Source: Desulfarculales bacterium UBA696 (GTDB lineage: Bacteria; Desulfobacterota; Syntrophobacteria; Syntrophobacterales; Syntrophobacteraceae). Taken from it: a DNA stretch of 25,151 nucleotides. Position 1 is the stretch's first letter. Each line of letters opens with the position of its first letter. Location: assembly GCA_002298995.1 (NCBI GenBank), contig DBMO01000074.1, positions 1 through 25,151 of the forward strand. Reading direction: 5' to 3'. Position numbers and translations under genes: made by a program. Below, one piece after another: positions 15,562 through 22,627 of this stretch. The notes under the pieces were generated by a model, which saw only the letters and a program-made list of their open reading frames with translations, did no database searches and had not been told where the DNA came from.

Positions 15562-15591
15562 TTGACATATCCTTGTCCGGCTGCTTATATC
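15562..15591 (+). promoter_or_regulatory. sigma-70-type promoter of the liv-paa-ior unit
   Basis: A perfect -35 hexamer TTGACA (15562-15567) is followed by TTATAT at 17 bases (15585-15590) or TATATC at 18 (15586-15591). Transcription would start near 15598, about 30 bases before the leader-peptide ATG. Confidence 0.65.
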
Positions 15592-15627
15592 CGGGCCAAA
15601 ATCCTTTTCAGGAGAAGTATTAAAGGC

Positions 15628-15693
15628 ATGGTCACACCGAGAGAGTACTATCTCTATATCTACTTCGGGCGGTCTGTCCCCGTGCATCTCTAG
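15628..15693 (+). CDS. 21-residue leader peptide with a tyrosine cluster
   Basis: This short open frame reads MVTPREYYLYIYFGRSVPVHL. Tyr codons stand at positions 7, 8, 10 and 12 and a Phe codon at 13, so four of six consecutive residues (7-12) are tyrosine. An AGGAG core lies 13 bases upstream (15610-15614), rather far, with a closer AAAGG adjoining the ATG. The frame lies between a good promoter and a run of alternative RNA stems, and its second half forms one of those stems. This is the layout of attenuator leader peptides such as those of trp, phe and his operons. It probably has no function as a protein: ribosome position on it would report charged tRNA-Tyr. Too short for routine gene callers. 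Confidence 0.72.
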   Translation: MVTPREYYLYIYFGRSVPVHL

Positions 15694-15771
15694 TCAAGCT
15701 GGCAAGAGAGCCGTGGGCAGATCGCGAATCCGATTCTGCCCGCGGCTTTTCCATTTTCCGGAGGCCGTGGT
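15669..15771 (+). promoter_or_regulatory. alternative RNA stems of a tyrosine attenuator
   Basis: Five segments are visible. A (15669-15682, inside the leader peptide) can pair with B (15712-15725) at 13 of 14 positions, two of them G-U. B (15709-15721) can instead pair with C (15735-15747) over 13 base pairs. C (15740-15748) can pair with D (15762-15770) over nine base pairs, and D (15763-15771) with E (15782-15790) over nine. A:B plus C:D excludes B:C plus D:E. D:E is the terminator. A ribosome stalled at Tyr codons 7-8 leaves A free, which favours A:B, C:D and read-through. A ribosome at the stop codon 15691-15693 covers A, which favours B:C, D:E and termination. Confidence 0.7.
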
Positions 15772-15800
15772 TGCGTTGTTGACCATGGCCTTTTTTATTT
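15763..15800 (+). terminator. intrinsic terminator in the livK leader
   Basis: GGCCGTGGT (15763-15771) pairs with ACCATGGCC (15782-15790) over nine base pairs including one G-U, around a ten-base loop, and is followed by TTTTTTATTTT. It stands 33 bases upstream of the livK start, inside the transcription unit, so it must be conditional. The preceding hairpin 15709-15747 ends in only four T and is less terminator-like. Confidence 0.85.
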
Positions 15801-15833
15801 TAATCTTTCTATCACTTAGGCAAGGAGCAAACG

Positions 15834-17012
15834 ATGAAATCGGCAAAAAACCTTATTGGCCTGACGGTCCTGGGGTTGCTTATCACGGCGGCCGTACTGT
15901 TCTGGTCGAAGGGCGAAGGAATCGCGGCGGAAAAGGAGCCTTACAAGATCGGGGCGGTTTTCTCGATCACCGGAGGGGCTTCACTGCTCGGTGAACCGGA
16001 GAAGAAGACGGCGGAAATGATAAGAGACGAGATAAACAAGCAGGGCGGAATCGACGGCCACCCGCTTGAACTCATCATCTACGACGACGAAACCGATCCC
16101 ACAAAGTGCAATCTGGCCGTCAAGAAGCTGATCAAAAAAGACGAAGTGCCGGTGATAATCGGTCCTAGCACCAGTGGAACGAGCCTTGCCGTTGTTGGAG
16201 TTGCCGAGGAAGCCCAGGTCCCCCTGGTTTCGTGTGCCGCCAGCTACAAGATTGTCACGCCGGTCGAGACCCATAAATGGATATTCAAGGTGGCGGGCTC
16301 CGACAGCCATGTCGTGGGGAAGATGTTCGATTACATGAAGTCCAAGAAAGTCTCAAAGATCGGCATAATGACCGTTTCCGACGGATTTGGCGCAAGCGGG
16401 CGGGAAGAATTGGTAAGGCTTGCCCCCGAATATGGGATCACCATTGTTGCCGATGAACGCTACGGACCGCAGGACACCGATCTTTCCGCGCAGCTCACAA
16501 AGATCCGGTCCGCCCAGCCCGATGCGGTCGTTAACTGGTCGACCGGCCCCACCCAGGTTCTTGCAGTCAAGAATTGGCGGGATCTCGGAATGGATAAGAT
16601 TCCTCTGTACCAGAGCCACGGATTTGGAAATCTCAAGAATCTGGAACTTGCCGGGAAAGCAGCCGAGGGGGTCATTCTGCCCCTTGCGCGGGTGAACGTC
16701 GGGAACCTCCTTCCCGATGATCAGCCCCAGAAAAAGGTAATAATGGAGTACACAAAGTCCTACGATGAGCGCTACAAGGAACCGGTTTCCTCCTTTGGCG
16801 GCCATGCCTGGGATTCCATGCATATCGCCATCGCCGCTCTGAAGGCGGTCGGCCCCGATCCGGCCAAAATCCGCGACCATATCGAGAACACGAAGGATTT
16901 CGTCGGCCAGCATGGGATATTCAAGATGTCCCCGCAGGACCACAACGGCCTCAGCAAGGATGACCTCGAGATGGTTGTGGTTAAAGACGGAAAGTGGGCC
17001 CTGGCAAAGTAG
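15834..17012 (+). CDS. livK: periplasmic amino-acid-binding protein of an ABC importer (LivK-like)
   Basis: The 392-residue protein has a Sec signal peptide (basic start, hydrophobic core about 7-23, likely cleavage near residues 31-32, no lipobox). A type I periplasmic binding fold of the Leu/Ile/Val-binding family follows (IGAVFSITGGASLLGEP near the mature start; IGPSTSGTSLAV; a long C-terminal lobe). It captures the substrate for the LivHMGF permease encoded downstream. LivK-family proteins bind branched-chain or aromatic amino acids, amides or aryl acids. The operon partners paaK and iorAB and the Tyr-rich leader make an aromatic substrate likely here, but this is inference. AAGGAG lies six bases before the ATG. 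A hairpin after the stop may let livK be expressed above the permease genes. Confidence 0.92.
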   Translation: MKSAKNLIGLTVLGLLITAAVLFWSKGEGIAAEKEPYKIGAVFSITGGASLLGEPEKKTAEMIRDEINKQGGIDGHPLELIIYDDETDPTKCNLAVKKLIKKDEVPVIIGPSTSGTSLAVVGVAEEAQVPLVSCAASYKIVTPVETHKWIFKVAGSDSHVVGKMFDYMKSKKVSKIGIMTVSDGFGASGREELVRLAPEYGITIVADERYGPQDTDLSAQLTKIRSAQPDAVVNWSTGPTQVLAVKNWRDLGMDKIPLYQSHGFGNLKNLELAGKAAEGVILPLARVNVGNLLPDDQPQKKVIMEYTKSYDERYKEPVSSFGGHAWDSMHIAIAALKAVGPDPAKIRDHIENTKDFVGQHGIFKMSPQDHNGLSKDDLEMVVVKDGKWALAK

Positions 17013-17037
17013 GGCGGGACAATACAAGGTTTGAAAT

Positions 17038-17078
17038 CATGTGGGGCAGGCTGGAAAGCCTTCCCCACATGTGTTTTC
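17038..17078 (+). terminator. hairpin with short T-run after livK
   Basis: CATGTGGGGCAGGCT (17038-17052) pairs with 17057-17071 over 14 base pairs with one mismatch, around GGAA, and is followed by TGTTTTC. It begins 25 bases after the livK stop, within the operon. It likely causes partial termination or protects the livK 3' end, giving more binding protein than permease. The rest of the 296-base gap up to livH is AT-rich and shows no gene. Confidence 0.65.
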
Positions 17079-17284
17079 AACCCGGAACCCTTTTTAGTGA
17101 TTCAGGAATTTGAAAATGCCATTCCCGAATACCCAAAATTCCTGCAATTCCTTAAATCCCTAATTCAAAAAATATTTCCTTATTTCAGGCCGAAATGTTA
17201 GACGAATCATACCCAAAGAAGGCGGGTTAATCCGCGGGGCCGGGTGAAGAATTTCTCGTTTGCCCCGATGCACGGACAGACTGT

Positions 17285-17320
17285 ATCGGGGTGGGGTCAG
17301 GCTGACAGGTGGGAACCGAT
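17285..17320. repeat. REP-like element, copy 2, overlapping the livH start
   Basis: ATCGG, then GTGGGGTCAGGCTG, then CCGAT repeats the arrangement seen at 5904-5934 with a longer spacer. The livH start codon GTG at 17309 lies inside it. A second inverted repeat, CCCCGAT (17263-17269) with ATCGGGG (17285-17291), overlaps its left side. Confidence 0.5.
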
Positions 17321-18196
17321 TTTCTCCAGTACGTAATCAGCGGAATTACCATTGGCGCAATCTACGCCATGGTGGCAATCGGCTATAATATCATTTACAG
17401 CGTGACGGAGATAATCAACTTCGCCCAGGGTGAGTTCGTAATGCTGGGCGGCCTGTTTGCGGTATTTTTCGCAGGCACCCTTCACCTTCCGCTCTACCTG
17501 GCATTTATCTGCGCCGTTGCGGTCGCGGGCTGCATAGGCCTTGCCATGGACCGGTTCATTATCGGGCGGGCACGGGAATCGAGCGTACTGTCTCTTATCA
17601 TTATCACCATTGCCGTTTCCATACTGCTGAAGGGATCGGCGATGCTTGGCTGGGGAAAAGACCCTTACAGCCTTCCCGCCTTCAGTTCCGGCGGGCCGAT
17701 AATGGTGGCGGGGGCCGCCATTCAGCCGCAGGCGCTCTGGATAATCGGGATATGCGCCCTGGTGGTTATCAGCCTTACGCTGTTCTTTCGTAAATCGGTA
17801 TACGGCCAGGCGATGCTGGCCTGCGCCAACAATCCTCAAGCGGCACGGCTGGTCGGAATACCGGTTCGCTACATGGTCTTTTTATCGTTTATCCTCAGTG
17901 CCGCAATCGGGGCGGCCGCCGGCGTGATCATCACACCGGTTTCAATGATGGAGTACGAAAGGGGCGCCCTACTCGGCCTCAAGGGCTTTGGGGCGGCTGC
18001 GCTCGGGGGGCTCGGACAGTTCTTTGGGGCGCTCGTTGCGGGGCTTATTCTCGGGCTCGCCGAATCGTTTTGCGCCGGGTATCTCTCATCAGGCTACAAG
18101 GATGCGGTCGCCCTGGTATTGCTGTTGATGGTGCTTTTCCTGAAACCCGAGGGGCTTTTCGGAAACAGGGAAGCCGCCAGGCTGAAAAAATTCTAG
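17309..18196 (+). CDS. livH: ABC importer permease LivH
   Basis: An inner-membrane permease subunit of the HAAT (hydrophobic amino acid) ABC transporter family, 295 residues, with about eight hydrophobic segments. The N-terminus (DFLQYVISGITIGAIYAMVA) matches the usual start of LivH proteins, which supports the GTG at 17309 although the ribosome site is weak (AGG eight bases upstream). Conserved cytoplasmic-loop sequence is present (about 165-190, QAMLACANNPQAARLVGIPV), which contacts the ATPases. It would pair with LivM to form the channel. livM starts 10 bases after its stop. The GTG start and repeat-laden leader suggest modest translation. Confidence 0.94.
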   Translation: MGTDFLQYVISGITIGAIYAMVAIGYNIIYSVTEIINFAQGEFVMLGGLFAVFFAGTLHLPLYLAFICAVAVAGCIGLAMDRFIIGRARESSVLSLIIITIAVSILLKGSAMLGWGKDPYSLPAFSSGGPIMVAGAAIQPQALWIIGICALVVISLTLFFRKSVYGQAMLACANNPQAARLVGIPVRYMVFLSFILSAAIGAAAGVIITPVSMMEYERGALLGLKGFGAAALGGLGQFFGALVAGLILGLAESFCAGYLSSGYKDAVALVLLLMVLFLKPEGLFGNREAARLKKF

Positions 18197-18206
18197 AGAA
18201 ATTCAA

Positions 18207-19181
18207 ATGGGCAGAAAAAACTGGCTGATCATGCTCGGGGCCGCAATATTCATCGGCGTTTTCCCCTGGCTGGTCATGCCCTTCAAAGCCGTTTCCCACT
18301 ACGTTGACGTCATGGTCTTCGCGGGCATATTCAGCCTCGTGTGCATCGGGCTGAGCCTGCTGATGGGCTATGCCGGGCAGATATCGCTCGCCCAGGCGGC
18401 GTTTTTCGGAATCGGCGCATACACTTCGGGTATCCTTACATCGAAATTCGGCGTTAATCCCTGGCTTGCAATGGGCGGCGGGACGGTGGTTTGCGCCACG
18501 GTCGCCTGGGTAGTGGGCGTGCCGTCCCTGCGCCTCAAGGGCCATTACCTCGCCATGGCAACCCTCGGGTTCGGCGTGATAGTAAACATCATATTCGCCG
18601 AGGAAGTAAACTGGACGGGCGGCCCATCGGGTATGATCGACATACCCTATCTTCGGATGTTCGGCCGCAAGATCACAAGCGATCTGGCCTGGTACTACCT
18701 GGTCTGGGGGATAGTCTTCCTGGTGCTGATATTCTGTTTCCACGTGCTCCACTCGAGAGTGGGGCGGGCGCTAAGGGCCATCCACGAAGATGAACGGGCC
18801 GCGGAATCTGTCGGGGTGCCCACCGCCGGCTTCAAAGTGAGGGTCTTCATGCTCAGCGCGGTCCTGGCCTCGATTGCCGGTAGCCTATACACCCACTACG
18901 TTACCTGCCTCAACCCAAGCTCGTTTAACCTGATGTGGTCTATCCGGTTCGTGCTGATGGTAATGGTCGGTGGGATGCAGAGCCTCTGGGGAGCACTGGT
19001 CGGCACGGTTCTCATGACCTTTGTGGGAAACGAGTGGCTTCAGGTATTCGCGGAACTCGAAATTTTGGCCTACGGGGCGATTCTCCTGGTCGTGGCGCTC
19101 TTTTTGCCGGGTGGCATAGTTTCGATTGGCGGCTTTAGGCGGAAGAGGCGCCAATCCGCCCTGGAGGGCGCTGGAACGTGA
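18207..19181 (+). CDS. livM: ABC importer permease LivM
   Basis: The second permease subunit of the LivKHMGF importer: 324 residues and about nine to ten hydrophobic segments. The LivM hallmark GYAGQISLAQAAFFGIGAY is near 50-70, and the ATPase-coupling loop RVGRALRAIHEDERAAESVG near 181-200. The C-terminus is basic and cytoplasmic. The ribosome site before the ATG is weak (AGAGAA), consistent with coupling to livH ten bases upstream. Its stop overlaps the livG GTG start (GTGA). Confidence 0.94.
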   Translation: MGRKNWLIMLGAAIFIGVFPWLVMPFKAVSHYVDVMVFAGIFSLVCIGLSLLMGYAGQISLAQAAFFGIGAYTSGILTSKFGVNPWLAMGGGTVVCATVAWVVGVPSLRLKGHYLAMATLGFGVIVNIIFAEEVNWTGGPSGMIDIPYLRMFGRKITSDLAWYYLVWGIVFLVLIFCFHVLHSRVGRALRAIHEDERAAESVGVPTAGFKVRVFMLSAVLASIAGSLYTHYVTCLNPSSFNLMWSIRFVLMVMVGGMQSLWGALVGTVLMTFVGNEWLQVFAELEILAYGAILLVVALFLPGGIVSIGGFRRKRRQSALEGAGT

Positions 19182-19972
19182 CCGGGACGGATTTTCAGCC
19201 GAGCGCGCCCATTTTGAAGGTAAGCGGTCTATGGATGAAGTTTGGCGGTGTGACCGCACTTCGCGACGTTAGCTATGAGGTGCCGGAAAAAGTCATACAG
19301 GCGGTCATAGGGCCTAACGGCGCCGGAAAGACCACTCTTTTCAACTGCATAAGCGGAATGCTCGGCCCATCGGAGGGGTCGATCACATTCCTTGGGCAGG
19401 CAATAGGCGGGATTGCGCCTCACAGGATAGCAGTGGCGGGTGTTGCCAGGACATTTCAGCATGTGGCCCTTTTCAAAAAGATGAGCGTGCTCGAAAACGT
19501 AATGATGGGCAGGCACCCGAGGACGGGAAGCGGATTTTTAGCCGCCGGACTGCGCCTTCCCGGCATGCGCTCGGAAGAAAAGCTTATCCGGTCGAGGGCT
19601 TTGGAATATCTGGAATTTGCCGGACTTGCCGGATGCGCCGGTGTTGAATCCGGGACACTTCCCCTTGGCAAGCAAAAAATCCTCGAAATCGCACGTGCGC
19701 TTGCCACCGAGCCCAGACTGATCCTGCTCGACGAGCCGGCGGGCGGCCTCAATATGAAGGAAACCGAAGACCTCGGCGAGCTCATCCAGGGCATCAAGAA
19801 ACTTGGGGTGACGGTCATGCTGGTCGAGCACGATATGAATCTTATAATGGACATCTCCGACCGCGTTTTGGTGCTCCACTACGGAGAGGTGCTCGCCTCG
19901 GGCGCCCCCGCCGAGATAAAGGAAAACGGCGCGGTAGTCGAAGCCTATCTCGGGGCTGAGGACGAGGAATAA
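19178..19972 (+). CDS. livG: ABC importer ATPase LivG
   Basis: One of the two cytoplasmic ATPases that drive the importer; 264 residues. Walker A GPNGAGKTT is at 45-53 and Walker B with the extended LILLDEPAGG at 181-190. The signature is LPLGKQK (161-167) rather than LSGGQ, in line with the relaxed signature of LivG proteins but further from consensus than usual. The switch His is present in VEHDMN. The GTG start at 19178 overlaps the livM stop by four bases and has a GGAGG upstream within livM, so translation is coupled. Confidence 0.94.
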   Translation: MTGTDFQPSAPILKVSGLWMKFGGVTALRDVSYEVPEKVIQAVIGPNGAGKTTLFNCISGMLGPSEGSITFLGQAIGGIAPHRIAVAGVARTFQHVALFKKMSVLENVMMGRHPRTGSGFLAAGLRLPGMRSEEKLIRSRALEYLEFAGLAGCAGVESGTLPLGKQKILEIARALATEPRLILLDEPAGGLNMKETEDLGELIQGIKKLGVTVMLVEHDMNLIMDISDRVLVLHYGEVLASGAPAEIKENGAVVEAYLGAEDEE

Positions 19973-20017
19973 GCCAAGAGCGGGAAATAAGAAGTTGACA
20001 AGGCAGGCTGCCGTAAA

Positions 20018-20749
20018 ATGCTGACAATCAAGTCCATCCACACTTACTACGGAAATATTCACGCCCTTAAGGGCGTGTCGCTTCACGTGAGCCGTGGTGA
20101 GATCGTAACCCTGGTGGGGGCGAACGGGGCCGGCAAAAGCACCCTTGTAAATACGGTCTGCGGTATGGAAAAGCCTGCCAGGGGGCGGATAGAATTCAAC
20201 GGCGAGCCCATTGAAGGACTCATGCCGGAAAACATCGTGCGCAAGGGCATTGCGCTCGTTCCAGAGGGCCGCCAGATTTTTTCCGCCATGAGCGTCGAGG
20301 CCAATTTGCTGATGGGCGGCTTCGTCCACAGAAACGACCGCGAGCAGGTTCGGGCGGACATGGATCGCTTCTACGACAGGTTTCCGATACTCAAGGACCG
20401 GCGCCACCAGCTTGCCGGGACCCTCAGCGGCGGCGAGCAGCAAATGCTCGCAATCAGCAGGGCCCTCATGTCCCGCCCGCAGCTGCTCGTTTTGGACGAA
20501 CCCTCAATGGGGCTTGCACCACTGATGGTAAAGCTTATCCTCTCGATAATCCGGGAGTTGAAGGAGGAGGGCCGAACCATCCTGCTGATCGAGCAGAACG
20601 CGCGCGCGGCCTTAAAGATCGCCGACCGGGGCTACGTGCTCGAAACAGGCAAGGTGGTCCTGCAGGGCGAAGGGCAGGAGCTATTAGAGCACCGTGAAGT
20701 CAAGAGGGCCTACCTCGGCAAGGGGGCAAGGCAGATCTGGGACGCCTAG
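20018..20749 (+). CDS. livF: ABC importer ATPase LivF
   Basis: The second ATPase of the importer; 243 residues, the normal LivF length. Walker A GANGAGKST is at 34-42, signature LSGGEQQ at 136-142, Walker B with LVLDEPS at 157-163, and the switch region LLIEQNA follows. LivF pairs with LivG beneath the LivHM channel. It lies 45 bases after livG. paaK starts 77 bases after its stop, across a short repeat. Confidence 0.95.
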   Translation: MLTIKSIHTYYGNIHALKGVSLHVSRGEIVTLVGANGAGKSTLVNTVCGMEKPARGRIEFNGEPIEGLMPENIVRKGIALVPEGRQIFSAMSVEANLLMGGFVHRNDREQVRADMDRFYDRFPILKDRRHQLAGTLSGGEQQMLAISRALMSRPQLLVLDEPSMGLAPLMVKLILSIIRELKEEGRTILLIEQNARAALKIADRGYVLETGKVVLQGEGQELLEHREVKRAYLGKGARQIWDA

Positions 20750-20761
20750 CCAGGGTTTGTC

Positions 20762-20808
20762 TTCACCGCGGAGAGCGCGGAGAGCGCGGTAAAAACACAT
20801 GCGGTGAA
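20762..20808. repeat. tandem GCGGAGAGC repeat within an inverted repeat
   Basis: GCGGAGAGC occurs twice in tandem (20768-20776, 20777-20785) and begins a third time. The block is flanked by TTCACCGC (20762-20769) and GCGGTGAA (20801-20808), an eight-base-pair inverted repeat. It fills most of the livF-paaK gap and looks like a dispersed repeat rather than a regulator site. Confidence 0.55.
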
Positions 20809-20826
20809 AATAGAGAGGAAAATCCC

Positions 20827-22164
20827 ATGTCGTTCTGGGAACCGAAAAATGAGTGCATGAGCAGGGACGAGCTGCGGCAGGTCCAGTTGGAGCGGCTCCA
20901 GGCGACCCTTAACCGCGTCTGCCGCAATGTGTCTTTCTACGGCAAAAAGTTCAAGGAAATAAGCTTCAGGCCCGAAGACGATTTGACGGAAATAAAAGAC
21001 ATCGAGCGGCTGCCGTTCACGACCAGCCGGGACATCAGCGACTCCTACCCTTACGAGATGTTCGCCGTACCGCTGAGGGAAGTGGTTCGAGTGCATTCTT
21101 CCTCGGGTTCCACGACCAACCCGCGGGTGGTAGGATACACCGCGCAGGACCTTCGCACCTGGAGCAATCTCGTGGCGCGAATACTAACCTCCTCGGGGAT
21201 CACCCGCGACGACGTGATGCAGATAACTTACGGGTACGGGCTCCTCACAGGCGGGCTCGGTATTCACTACGGGGCCGAGCGGATCGGGGCATCGGTCCTT
21301 CCGACGTCGGTTGGACGCACGGAGCGGCAGATCAAGATAATGCAGGATTTCAGGACCACGGTCCTCGTATGCACTCCCACCTATGCGCTGGTTATAGCCG
21401 ACCGGATCGAGGCAATGGGGATCGATGCCAAGAAACTCTCCCTCAAATACTGCATCTGCGCCGGAGAACCCTGGACCGAGGGAATGCGAAACGAAATTGA
21501 AAGCCGCCTCTTCGTCAAGGCAACCGATAACTACGGCGTGAGCGAGGTCATGGGACCGGGTATTGCCGGGGAGTGTCTGGAGCAATCCGGCATGCACCTC
21601 CAGGAAGACCATTTCATTGCCGAGGTAATCGATCCCGAAACCCAGCGCGTGCTCGGGCCGGGCGAGGAGGGCGAACTGGTCCTGACGGCCATTACCAGGG
21701 AAGCTTTCCCGGTGATCCGCTACCGAACCGGAGACGTGTGCGGCATAATCGAGCAGCCCTGCCCGTGCGGCAGGTCGATGCGCCGGATCAGCCGGATTTT
21801 GAGGCGCTGCGACGAGATGATCGTGATCAAGGGGATAAACATTATTCCCAACCGGATCGGTGAAATCCTCCAGGAGATAAAGGGCGAGCGCCCGGTGTTC
21901 CAGTTGGTCGCGGTGCGCGAAGGCCACGAGGACAAACTTGAGATTTGGGTCGAAGTAACCGAGCAGCTATTCTACGATAAAATGCGTGAACAGAAGGCGC
22001 TCGTCGAGCTGATGTGCCGGAAAGTCGCAAACTTTATCGGGATAACGCCGAGAATCAAACTGGTGGAAAAAGGTTCGCTTAAGCGGGAAGAAGGTCTTGT
22101 AAAACCCTTCGCGGACCGGCGCGGATCATGTGAGCACGACGGCATCTCGAGGGCCGGGAAGTGA
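20827..22164 (+). CDS. paaK: arylacetate (phenylacetate)-CoA ligase
   Basis: An adenylate-forming enzyme of the PaaK family, which activates phenylacetate or related aryl acids to the CoA thioester with ATP, releasing AMP and PPi. The 445-residue protein carries the phosphate-binding loop SSSGSTTNPR (91-100), DNYGVSE (234-240), YRTGD (299-303) and a C-terminal hinge and lid domain. A CPCG pair (312-315) probably belongs to the zinc-like site seen in family members. The C-terminal 12 to 15 residues are polar and extend beyond the usual end. GAGAGGA lies about eight bases before the ATG. Between an importer and iorAB, it can feed imported aryl acids to IOR or release energy from IOR products; direction is not decided by sequence. 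Confidence 0.92.
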   Translation: MSFWEPKNECMSRDELRQVQLERLQATLNRVCRNVSFYGKKFKEISFRPEDDLTEIKDIERLPFTTSRDISDSYPYEMFAVPLREVVRVHSSSGSTTNPRVVGYTAQDLRTWSNLVARILTSSGITRDDVMQITYGYGLLTGGLGIHYGAERIGASVLPTSVGRTERQIKIMQDFRTTVLVCTPTYALVIADRIEAMGIDAKKLSLKYCICAGEPWTEGMRNEIESRLFVKATDNYGVSEVMGPGIAGECLEQSGMHLQEDHFIAEVIDPETQRVLGPGEEGELVLTAITREAFPVIRYRTGDVCGIIEQPCPCGRSMRRISRILRRCDEMIVIKGINIIPNRIGEILQEIKGERPVFQLVAVREGHEDKLEIWVEVTEQLFYDKMREQKALVELMCRKVANFIGITPRIKLVEKGSLKREEGLVKPFADRRGSCEHDGISRAGK

Positions 22165-22181
22165 AAAAATATAAACGTTAA

Positions 22182-22361
22182 GTGGGCAACAGTTTTAGGG
22201 GCTGTTGCCCAAATGGAAATTTCCGCCAGTCTATAAGTTAGCGAGGGTATGAGGGTAGAAGGGGTAGCCCGGATTTATATCCGGGCTACCCACCGATTGC
22301 AACCGCGAGGCGTCATTCGACGATAACTCGACATTTTCGAAATATCTTATTTGGGCAACAG
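22182..22361. repeat. nested inverted repeats built on TGGGCAACAG
   Basis: TGGGCAACAG (22183-22192) pairs with CTGTTGCCCA (22202-22211) as a ten-base-pair hairpin after paaK. The right arm extended to CTGTTGCCCAAAT (22202-22214) is also perfectly complementary over 13 bases to ATTTGGGCAACAG (22349-22361). The two pairings are exclusive. Together they may be a small dispersed element; TTTGGGCAAC also appears at 7-16. Confidence 0.6.
22262..22291. repeat. perfect GTAGCCCGGAT palindrome
   Basis: GGGTAGCCCGGAT (22262-22274) and ATCCGGGCTACCC (22279-22291) form a 13-base-pair stem around TTAT. From memory, near-identical palindromes are common dispersed repeats in proteobacterial genomes. It lies in the paaK-iorA gap and has no T-run. 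Confidence 0.75.
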
Positions 22362-22395
22362 GCCCGTTTTATCGTGCCCACCGTTCGATTGCATT

Positions 22396-22543
22396 TGTAG
22401 GTTGGGTCGAGCGGTGAATGGGTTCAAAGCCGCGAATGGCAAAGTGGAGCGAAACCCAACAGTCCGTCGCCGTGGTGTTGGGTTTCGCTCGGCTCTAGTG
22501 GGATTTGCGGCGGGGTCCCATTTACCGCTCAACCCAACCTACA
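22396..22543. mobile_element. MITE-like element of about 148 bases between paaK and iorA
   Basis: Outer arms of 27 bases (22396-22422, beginning TGTAGGTTGGGT, and 22517-22543, ending ACCCAACCTACA) are inverted repeats with two mismatches. Inside them lies a perfect 15-base inverted repeat, GAGCGAAACCCAACA (22447-22461) with TGTTGGGTTTCGCTC (22476-22490). There is no coding capacity. I see no clear target-site duplication. The whole element would fold into a long hairpin in the operon transcript. With the two palindromic elements before it, it fills the 463-base gap, which contains no gene. Confidence 0.7.
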
Positions 22544-22627
22544 ACCCGAACGAGAGTTTTTGCCGGAATTACGACTCTTTAAAATATAGCCGCAGGCTAT
22601 TCAAAATCACTATCGGAGGAAAATTTA

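Noticed and set aside
15628..15693. TnaC-like induction, with the nascent peptide sensing free tyrosine
   Set aside because: It cannot be excluded, but the cluster of Tyr codons and the alternative stems with an intrinsic terminator fit codon-starvation attenuation better. TnaC-type systems rely on Rho and lack such stems.
15709..15750. The hairpin 15709-15747 as the main terminator of the attenuator
   Set aside because: The stem is strong but is followed by only four T before CC. The next hairpin with T6ATTTT is the far better terminator, so this one is read as the stem that frees it.
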